A stretch of DNA of 64,000 nucleotides, from contig NC_086173.1 in assembly GCF_023053635.1 (NCBI RefSeq), forward strand, positions 143,811,197-143,875,196, read 5' to 3'. Origin of the DNA: Elgaria multicarinata webbii. Its lineage: Eukaryota; Chordata; Lepidosauria; Squamata; Anguidae. The notes under the pieces are model-generated. The model saw nothing but the letters and a program-made list of their open reading frames with translations, was not told the DNA's origin and made no database searches. Positions 57,201 to 64,000 of this stretch are shown here, one piece after another. Each line of letters begins with the position of its first letter. Within the stretch, counting starts at the first letter, position 1. The translations under genes and the position numbers were made by a program.

Positions 57201-60200
57201 TCCTTAGGACTGCAAAATAACAAGCTGGGAAATGTGCAGGCAATGCATGGTGAAATATCAGAAGAAAACTCCTTTGGAGGAGGGAAAACAGTCTGAGTAG
57301 CATTGCTGGTAGTCAGGTGGAGGGGCCTGATACCTCCTTATGACTTCCTATCAGCAACACAATACAATGGGTGGAATCCAATTACGTCCTCTTGACAAAG
57401 GAACTGCTTTCATCAGTGGAATGGATGATTTCCCCTCCCACCCTCAGCCCCCTGTGCATCCTTAAAATCTGCTCCAGGGACTTGGGGAACCTCCAGAACA
57501 GATTTTGGGGGAGTGAAGGAGGCTGCAGGAGGTAGGAGGAAGGCCCATAGCGCAAGCACAAGTTTACTTATACAAAATGTTGGATTCCACTCTTTTATGT
57601 ATAAGCAAATTGTGCAAATGGAGTTTGTTGGCTTTCTTTTTTTAAACAGAGGCCACGGAATTCATCTTTCCTTGGTGCAGAATGAGGGTGACTTTGCCAC
57701 AGATTTCTGGACTTTTCAAACGCAGGCATACACAGCTATAAGAACTGAGTATCCGTTACAGAGCTCACTGTGCAACTTGCCGGCGTATTTCCAAAGTTCT
57801 CCTTAAAGCCATGTGGACTACAATTTTGATTCCTTAAAATAAAAATAAAAAAGGAAGTTAATTAAGCACCCAAATTCTGCACCTCTGTGAAACTCTGCAC
57901 ACTTGGTAGCATGCAACACAGTCCTGATGCAGGTCAATTAACGCCCAATAAAGGAAACTCCATGGGGACCAAGACCACCTGCCCCCAGCTCCTGAAGTAT
58001 GCTGATGCACTTACCTGGGAAACTGCACCCTCCCCCCTTCCATCACATAAATTGTATTTTACTTGCACGAAGACGCTATTATCAAGCCTCAAAGTCCCAG
58101 CGCCATTCCAGAACTCACCTACCTGGGAACTTAATGGCTACTTCCCGGAAGTGTGAGTCAACATAAGACCAGCCCTGGTACAAAGCAGACAGGTTGACAT
58201 GTAGCTGGAAATAGTCCTGGAGGATCTGCGAAGGAGTTAATCCATCCATTCCTCGGATCAGCTCTCCTGACAAATGGCTCCCCGACCGTTCGCTCGTCCC
58301 AGCGCGGCTCACATCAGACTGTGTCTGCTTTTTCCCTTTCTTCAGCGGTGGTTCAGAAAGGCCGTCTTCCTCCCTGCTGCCCCCCTCCTCCTTGTCTTCA
58401 TCATGCAGCGTGTACCAGAGTTGTTCCTCTGACTGTGTGAGGGTCCAAACCCTTCCTGCCAGCACACCAGTCCAGTAGCCAGGGCTGGTTTCCGACCACC
58501 TGAGAGAAACACAGGTCTAGTTAGTAGCAGGGACAGTCTGAGGACATGCCTAGCTAGGGTGACCCTATGAAAAGGAGGACAGGGCTCCTGTATCTTTAAC
58601 AGTTGCATAGAAAAGGGAATTTCAGCAGGTGTCATTTGTATATATGGGGAACCTGGTGAAATTCCCTCTTCATCACAACAGTTAAAGGTGCAGGAGCTAT
58701 CCTAGAGTGACCAGATTTAAAAGAGGGCAGGGCACCTGCAGCTTTAACTGTTGTGATGAAGAGGAAATTTCTCCAGATTCCCCATATATACAAATGACAC
58801 CTGCAGAAATTCCCTTTTCAATACAACTGTTAAAGATACAGGAGCCCTGTCCTCCTTTTCATATGGTCACCCTATTCTTGCAGGCTGAGGGGGCCTATGG
58901 AAAGTGTCTCTCTTGAGGGCCCCTTAAACAGCATCTTGGATTCCATAACTTGCTAGCTTTTTGGCAAATTAGGCAATACATAAATGCCAGTAATAAATAA
59001 ACAAATGAACAAACAAACATAAGGAAATTCATGGAAGGAAAGTTTCCTCTCCTCTCCTCTCCTCCCCAAACACCACACTGCTTCTCTACTACTCTCATCT
59101 ATCAACAATGCATGACTGCTCTTTCCTCTAAATATTGTGAGTGCTGTATGCTTTATAAAGTGAGAGGGTGTAGCTCATGACAGAGCATTCGCTTTCCATG
59201 CAGAAGGTCCAAGGTTCGCTCCCTGGCATCTCCAGGTAGTGCTGGGGAAAAAACCTGCCTGAGGCCCTGGAAAACCTCTGCAAGTCAGCATTGGCAATAT
59301 GGGGCTAGATGGGCTTCCTATTTTCCTATCTATTTTTGCTATATTTCTAACCTTTTTATTAGCCTTCCCGAATCTGGTGATCTCCGGACATTATGGAATA
59401 CAATCCCTACAAGCCCCAACCAACATGACCAATGATTAGGAATGCTGAGAGTTATAGTTCAAAACATCTGGCCGATATCAGGTCAGCGAAGACTGTTTTA
59501 TATTGCAGGCAACCCTAGGAATTTATTTGAAGGGCTTGGTAGAACCAGTCACCTCCATGCGCCTCTTGTTACTATAGATCCCCATGTGGCCACATTGCAT
59601 GTGCACTCATGAACACACATCCTTTTTTGCTATGCTACACCATGGTACAGTATATAGCCCCTTGTTGGACATGCATGCATGGTTCTTACAGCAATTGCAA
59701 CACAACAGCAATATAATAAAAAATAGCTCCAGTGCTTTCTTTCAAGCTTTGCATTCTTCAATTCCAGCAAGAGCCCCAAAGGGTAGTATTCTGGACAGGT
59801 CGTGTTATGGGCCATGCAATCCTCTTTCCAAGAGTGAATTAAAAGAATTCAGAAAGCTATGCTATGCATGAAATCAAAGAGTTTATACAGGCAGAAGAAG
59901 AAGGTTTTAAAAGGATTGACTGAAACACCATCAGTCAATAGTAAAGGGCTCCAATGTACTACAGATGCTTTCTATAGTCGAGTGTTGCTGGGAGGAGGGG
60001 TTGTAGGGCTGGGAGGGAACATGGCTGCCTAGCAAATATAAACAACGGCCCAAAAATCTGGTAGATTCGTCAGGGAACCTTTGCAAAAAGAAATGGAGTA
60101 GTGGTGGGACTAAGGGTCAGCGAGGATGCTGTTCAAAGAACAGCATCAGCAAGCGGGCAGAGTTGCCCACATCTGTTTCCCCCCTCCTCCTCCCAAGGCT

Positions 60201-60562
60201 TATATGCCTTTAAGAAGGCCAGCTTTCTCCATCGTTGCATCTCCGTGCCAACAAAAGCTGTGTTGCACAGGAGCCTTGGCAAGAAGGAGGAGAGCGCAGG
60301 TGGCCACCCCGGGCCCAGGCTCAGGGCAAGACGGGAGAGGGAAGGAAGGAGGGTTTGGGGGAGGGGCTCAGGGCAATTGGAGGCAACTCAAGGGGGAATC
60401 CTTCTCAGCAGCTTGCAGTTCCTCACTGGGAGCCGCGAGGGGGCGCACTAACCGGAAGGTCTGCCCGCCACAGAGCACCAGGTCGAGGCGGAGTTCGGCG
60501 CGCGGGCAAGGCAGGGAGCGCCAGGGGGTGGCTCGAGGCAGCGGGGCTGGGCGGGAGTTCAT
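47944..60562 (-). CDS. OGG1: OGG1, 8-oxoguanine DNA glycosylase/AP lyase
   Basis: Bifunctional base-excision repair enzyme that removes 8-oxoguanine opposite cytosine in nucleus and mitochondria. Seven exons (minus): 60562-60453, 58499-58123, 56990-56811, 54045-53864, 53630-53483, 51011-50962, 48048-47944. Total 1152 nt, 383 residues (human 345). All junctions are GT/AG and in phase. The helix-hairpin-helix [11 protein letters not shown] contains nucleophile K283 (human K249) and C287. Catalytic D302 and H304 lie in VPVDTHIW. The DNA-binding SNN (human N149) and GYRARF (human Y203/R204) are kept, as are WAQA and VLF (human Q315, F319). The N-terminus is short and arginine-rich ([15 protein letters not shown]). 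Exon 2 encodes a net 43-residue expansion (about residues 72-124) in a loop with PPLKKGKK. The C-terminus (ARSSHSTLT) lacks the human KRRK cluster. The peptide reads as an active enzyme. Confidence 0.97.
48049..50961 (-). other. OGG1: OGG1 intron 6: mixed unique DNA and repeats
   Basis: 48500-48605 holds two MITE arms in the same orientation (gccctccagatgttttggac twice), so this copy is rearranged. About 49265-49472 is a CR1/L3-like tail (ctgcttgtgggcttcctgga; cgtcttatgttc). 49798-50462 is an L2 LINE (listed separately). The rest is unique. Confidence 0.6.
49798..50470 (-). mobile_element. L2-type LINE 3' end with an open ORF2 C-terminus
   Basis: On the minus strand a 158-codon frame carries the family signature [37 protein letters not shown] and [17 protein letters not shown], ending about 170 nt before the tail gagagcttcggctattgggc and AAAT repeats. 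The intact frame suggests this is among the youngest LINE copies here. Confidence 0.85.
51188..51262. repeat. (TTA)n microsatellite
   Basis: About 25 uninterrupted TTA units in OGG1 intron 5. Prone to length variation and sequencing slippage. Confidence 0.9.
51520..51555. repeat. (CAT)n microsatellite
   Basis: gtcgtcatcatcatcatcat run in OGG1 intron 5, next to T- and A-rich low-complexity DNA. Confidence 0.8.
51866..52420 (+). mobile_element. CR1/L3-like LINE 3' region
   Basis: gtattgtagagctggagaaa, gatggaatttgctgccacca, ggattagacaaattcatggg and cagaggcctctcagtacc match other copies. It may be split, since the tail words ggcctttggtctgataaata and tcagcaggact reappear at about 52798-52850 around an AAAT run. 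Confidence 0.65.
52972..53442 (+). mobile_element. CR1/L3-like LINE 3' end, best copy
   Basis: Continuous from gtggatagggagacattttt through gatgtagtgatggggaccaa and gaggcagtaagcctgtgtac to ggactagatggatcctcggc and cttcttatattctaatg. It ends about 40 bp from the OGG1 exon 5 donor on the opposite strand. Confidence 0.8.
54741..55290 (-). mobile_element. L2-type LINE, antisense, internally deleted
   Basis: On the minus strand reverse transcriptase remnants ([20 protein letters not shown]) at about 55290-55140 precede a C-terminal block ([20 protein letters not shown]) at about 54880. It is broken by several stops and frame changes. Positions 54741-54960 form a large inverted repeat with 55595-55812. 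Confidence 0.75.
55595..56312 (+). mobile_element. L2-type LINE 3' end, sense
   Basis: ORF2 C-terminal region (ctactgcaatgtactctatg; frames reading [16 protein letters not shown]) then the UTR and tail tgccctgagatcccagtgat, agggcaggatacaaatg, AAAT. The first 218 bp mirror 54741-54960. Confidence 0.75.
56323..56455. mobile_element. Foldback MITE, well-preserved arms
   Basis: cagtcttccccaacctggtg and caccaggttggtgaaggctg are near-perfect inverted ends of the commonest family in the window. Confidence 0.75.
56991..58122 (-). other. OGG1: OGG1 intron 2
   Basis: No repeat recognised and no gene seen. Flanked by the donor GTAGGT and the acceptor ctctcag. Confidence 0.55.
58556..58873. mobile_element. 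318-bp near-perfect palindromic MITE in OGG1 intron 1
   Basis: Outer arms agggtgaccctatgaaaagg and ccttttcatatggtcaccct, with arms of about 150 bp pairing almost throughout and inner agagtgaccagat at the centre. The flanking TA at both ends would suit a TA-targeting transposon. It lies 56 bp from the OGG1 exon 2 acceptor. Confidence 0.8.
59155..59335 (+). mobile_element. tRNA-derived SINE
   Basis: gggtgtagctcatgacagag head with A-box-like gtagctcatga and B-box-like ggttcgctccc; body tctccaggtagtgctgggg; tail gggctagatgggcttcctat. Confidence 0.75.
59362..59492. mobile_element. Foldback MITE, old copy
   Basis: cttcccgaatctggtgatct and tatcaggtcagcgaagactg ends with the core gctgagagttatagttcaaa. 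Confidence 0.6.
59493..60452 (-). other. OGG1: OGG1 intron 1, proximal part
   Basis: No repeat recognised. GC content rises toward exon 1. Long frames at 60101-60450 on the plus strand are compositional. Confidence 0.55.
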
Positions 60563-60850
60563 GTCGTCCTTTCTGCTGTCGCCGCCCTTGGGCCCGGAGC
60601 GGGGAAACCGTCGCTCCTGGTGCGGCTGTCGGTGCAGCAGCTTGGCGCGAGACCCTCAGCTCCGAGCCCACAAAATCACCATAGAGTTGTCCCACCGAAT
60701 TTGGAGGAGGGATCGCGCAGGGGTAGACGAATTCCAGCATTGGGCCGCTCTAGGCTAATTGGGTATTCTCTGTGGTCCGGTTGGGCGGAAGTACTGGCTG
60801 TATGGGCGTCAAGGGAAGTTCTTCCGGTCTAAGGGTTGGAGTTGAGAAGG
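60563..60850 (-). promoter_or_regulatory. OGG1: OGG1 CpG-rich promoter and 5' UTR
   Basis: GC- and CpG-rich sequence upstream of the OGG1 start codon, with ETS-like sites on either strand (ggcggaagt near 60784, cttccgg near 60821) and no TATA box. The type fits a housekeeping repair gene. No in-frame upstream ATG precedes 60562 before a stop. Start site not determined. Confidence 0.65.
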
Positions 60851-61156
60851 CCCAACAAATATTAGGGCTCTATGAAAAGCTTACGTTCAAAAAGGGTCTG
60901 ATGGAAAGCAGTTTCTTCCTCTCCCCCCCCCTTCTCTCTCTCTCTGTGATTAAAGTGCCTCAGTAGAGACTGGGCCATGGAGTTCAGTCCCACGGACGGT
61001 TATGCCAGAATAGCAAGAAAAAGGCCTATGGCATTGTTAACAAATTTATTATGACGAATTTTTGTAGACTGGATACTTATGCTAAAATAAACTTGCTACG
61101 CTTTTCATTGTCACAAGATTTATGATTATGGCATAATTATAAATCCGTTAACTTTA

Positions 61157-61325
61157 AGGGATGCTTTAGGGTGGATTCCTGCATTGAGCAGGGGGTTGGA
61201 CTCGATGGCCTTGTAGGCCCCTTCCAACTCTGCTATTCTATGATTCTAAGGTGCTACAAGACTTTGTGGTGCTTGCTGGTTTTGCTGCAACAGACTAATA
61301 GGGCTACCCTTATGGAAGTTGTTTA
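61157..61325 (+). mobile_element. CR1 LINE 3' end followed by an ancient repeat tail
   Basis: 61157-61251 is a CR1 end (ggttggactcgatggccttg ... attctatgattct). 61252-61320 (gcaacagactaatagggcta) is a separate short repeat also present near 1645-1702. Confidence 0.75.
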
Positions 61326-62759
61326 AAATCGGAGATTGGAAGCTCAACACCCTAACTACAGTCTATAAGGAAGGAGCTTCCAACAATCTAGTGAGAGAGA
61401 TGTGCCTGGGTTCTTCTAAAATTGAAATAATTGCTACGTGTAGGTAACCTGGTCATTAGGACTGCTGCAGGATCCATCTCTTCTGGAACGGTTATGGTTT
61501 ATGCTCTGGCCACCTCTTGCCTCATCTACGTCTATCCAGCCAAAATCATCCAGATATTTAAACCAAAAGGTTTTTAATTCATTGATTTTATCAGTTCTAA
61601 CAACTAAGTATTCCAGTTATTTGTCATGGTGTTATCTACTACAAATATGTTTACTTGCATATTTTTGCACTGTACAGTAACAAAATGCACAAAATCGTGG
61701 GTTGCATCCATCAGAGTTCTGCTTTGGGGGCACAACAGAAGTGGGGAGGCAAAAGGCCAGTTCCCCCTCATGCAGTTCCTAGCGCAACCTCACCCAGTGT
61801 TCTGGAGGGTCTCCCAAACTTTGAGTTACAGCTGCTGTCTCAAAGTGGTCTGTATTAATTTTTTTTAAAAAAAAGGCTAGAAGACTGCTGAGGTTGTGAA
61901 ACTGAAAATTTACCTACATCATGGGAAATAAGAGTCAATGATTGCTAGCTGCCAACTGAAGGCTGAAACTGAAATAAAATTCATTCTACAGTAAAAGAGA
62001 ACCAGTGTGCAGCTTGTGCAACAGAGTTTATGTCTGAAGTCCAAGGGCCCTAGGCAGTTCTTGCAAGCAATGCAGATCGGGCTTTTGCATTTTCTCTATT
62101 TGTGAAATTGAATGGGTTTCAATCAACAGCCATTTTAAAAATTGGTTCTCTTCTGCATCATCATCACAGCCACCAAGGACACATTCCAGACTAAAAGATA
62201 TTTTTAGCATCACTTGTATAAAATATATTTAGGATCAACCCCAAGCATATTTAGACAGAAAAAGCATGACTGGCTGGGGAATACTGGGACTCGTGGAGCT
62301 TTTTTCCAGCCTAAACATGCATGGGATTGTGCCCTTAGCTGCCTCTTTGGTCTCCTAGACAAAAAACACATTAGGGGCTAGAATTTGGACCAGCTAGTAT
62401 ATACTATAGAGTGCAAGTTTTAGAGCTGCACAAGATTCTTCAGACTAGTTGTTATTTTTTTTAAAAGTTTTTCTATAACGGCATAATATTTACTCACATG
62501 TACAAGAAATGAGTCTCTTCCCCCCCACTCATATTTACAGACTTCTCCAGTCTCAAGATGGAGGGATGTGAAGCAAACAACTCGAAAACAAATATGGCAT
62601 ACAGGTAAGCTTACAAACTCTTTGGAACAAAGCAGAAATGAAAAATGTATGTTCCCTTTGGAAATTTAGCAAATGTGGAGAGTAATATTGAAAACACGCT
62701 AGGTAGTGTCCAAAAATGGGGTGAAATGGCTTGGCATTGCTCTCCCCTGTGGAATAAAA
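61326..62759. other. Intergenic DNA between OGG1 and the right-edge gene
   Basis: No gene seen. About 62225-62338 is a foldback element (ccaagcatatttagacagaa / ctaaacatgcatgggattgt) related to 17950-18088. Otherwise AT-rich unique DNA. Confidence 0.5.
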
Positions 62760-62843
62760 GACAGCCGACAGAAAGCTCTGGCATGGGCTGGTCCATGAAG
62801 TCACGAAGAGTCGGAAGCGACTGAGCGAATAAACAACAACAAC
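62760..62843 (+). mobile_element. Bov-B / Sauria-SINE type 3' tail
   Basis: ctggcatgggctggtccatg, aagtcacgaagagtcggaag, cgactgagcgaataaac, then (AAC)n. The gagtcggaagcgactga block with this tail is the shared 3' end of Bov-B LINEs and their SINEs in squamates as I recall. Only about 84 bp is present. Confidence 0.75.
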
Positions 62844-62924
62844 ATAGAAGTAGAGTTTGAGGTGTGTGTTTTAATGCACCACATATTTTTAACTTCACTA
62901 TCCCAAAATATAGCCCTGAGAATG

Positions 62925-63078
62925 GTCTGCAAGCAGATGCTGCTGCAGTCCTACTGCTGAAGCTAGCCAGGTCTGTCCCTGTGAGCTGCCAGATGGGAGA
63001 CTCCTTGGGAATTATGCATAAGCTACTTTGAGCCCTTTGGAAGAAGAGTGGGATGCAAATGTGGTAAATAAAAATATA
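62925..63078 (+). repeat. Possible 5S-rRNA-like SINE fragment with AT-rich tail
   Basis: ccagatgggagactccttgg resembles the 5S rRNA internal control region (ggatgggagaccgcctggga), followed by gaagaagagtgggatgcaaa and a ggtaaataaa tail. Such heads occur in SINE3-type elements; similarity over one short block is weak proof. Confidence 0.4.
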
Positions 63079-63619
63079 GGGAAAGATGAAATGGGTATTT
63101 TGCCCATTTATTATTTTTGTAAATGTAATTATCAACATCGCTTCTAGGTCTAGGGTTGGATCCAGGATCTGCCTTCCAGAAGATGAAGGGCCCCACTCAT
63201 GGAATGCCCCTCTGACAGACTTTTGGGGATCTCCCATCCCATTTCAGAAGATCTTCTGACTCTTGTGTGTAGCTTTTTCAGGGGGCTGGGGGAGAGGGCT
63301 GCCCTTGGAGGGAGGGGACGGGGAAGCACACGCCCACTAGTGCAGTTTTTCCAGGTTAGATCTGAATCAAACCCGTAGCAGGTGGCATATATTGTTCGTT
63401 CTAAATGAACAGCAAATAATCACAGCAGTGGTGTTAATCCTGACAACAGGGATAGTAGAGTTGGCTTTACTATCCAGCTACTTGCTGCTTTCAGGCCAAG
63501 AGTGGGCAGCAGTGTAGAATGGTCACTGGAACTTTGCATGGAAAAAACACTCACTTGCTCATCTCTTCTGGTAACAACCCCCCCCCCCCCCCGGCAAAAT
63601 AAAAATAAAAAATTACAGA

Positions 63620-64000
63620 CACAGTTGGTTCCAAAAGAGCCATTTTATTTTCTAAGAATCGATAGAGATCTTCTTCCTCCAAAATAAATACAAGTACAAA
63701 TGCCAACCCAGCTGCAGCAGAAAGAAGAGCCGGGTTCCTACAGGGTGGGGGTCAGGCAGAGCCGGGTTCCAAAAAGCTATAGTATCAAAATGTGCGAGTG
63801 AGAAGACAGCGGCCCTGCTCTGCAGAGTGTCGGTAGGGCTGGGCCGAGGAAAGGCTGATGTTTCTGGACAGGTCCTATGATGCAGGGAAGCATGGGGCCA
63901 GGGTCCGTTTGTGTGTGTGTGTGTGTAAGTATATGGAGCAGCCCAAATAATTTACATTCTCCCACTATTGTACAGTATTTTACAAAGGCCTAGAGCCTCA
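63620..64000 (-). other. BRPF1: Probable 3' UTR end of BRPF1 (minus strand)
   Basis: On the minus strand a canonical AATAAA lies at 63649-63644, preceded by non-repetitive sequence with UTR character (tactgtacaatagtgggaga; gtacttgtatttattttgga) extending to the window edge. No coding sequence is present. BRPF1 is assigned only because it is the expected neighbour of OGG1 in this orientation in other vertebrates. A (GT)n lies at about 63909-63926. Confidence 0.45.

Overview
The window is vertebrate nuclear DNA, most likely from a squamate reptile. Four protein-coding genes can be read exon by exon with canonical GT/AG splice sites: ARPC4 (minus, partial), TADA3 (plus, complete), CAMK1 (plus, complete) and OGG1 (minus, complete). 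The right edge probably holds the 3' end of BRPF1 (minus). The order ARPC4-TADA3-CAMK1-OGG1-(BRPF1) and the orientations match the human 3p25.3 neighbourhood as I know it. The squamate call rests on repeats: CR1 tails ending in ATTCTATG, L2-type LINE tails ending in ggcggtat plus (AAAT)n, a Bov-B/Sauria-SINE-type tail, tRNA-derived SINEs, many short foldback MITEs and a SPIN-like hAT element.

Layout. 1-2148: ARPC4 exons 2 and 1. 2149-2720: shared CpG-rich divergent promoter. 3459-10176: TADA3, eight coding exons, 432 codons. 10177-12600: TADA3 3' UTR and mostly unique DNA. 12600-14520: repeats. 14590-14990: CAMK1 CpG-rich promoter and noncoding exon 1. 22438-44310: CAMK1, eleven coding exons, 358 codons, long repeat-filled introns. 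44311-47943: convergent intergenic DNA with a 38-bp-arm hairpin. 47944-60562: OGG1, seven exons, 383 codons. 60563-60850: OGG1 promoter. 61000-63600: intergenic repeats. 63620-64000: likely BRPF1 3' UTR.

The genes are functionally separate: an actin-nucleation subunit, a histone acetyltransferase adaptor, a calcium/calmodulin kinase and a DNA repair glycosylase. Their proximity is conserved synteny, not an operon-like system. I found no CRISPR array, bacterial-type system, endogenous virus or clearly new protein system. The most interesting host observations are a 43-residue net expansion with a basic run in OGG1, combined with loss of the human-type C-terminal basic signal; a TADA3 splice acceptor built from a LINE tail; and two protein-like antisense fragments in CAMK1 intron 5. 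The most interesting mobile-element observations are a SPIN-like hAT copy with a perfect 8-bp target duplication, several nested insertions, and large palindromes in OGG1 introns.
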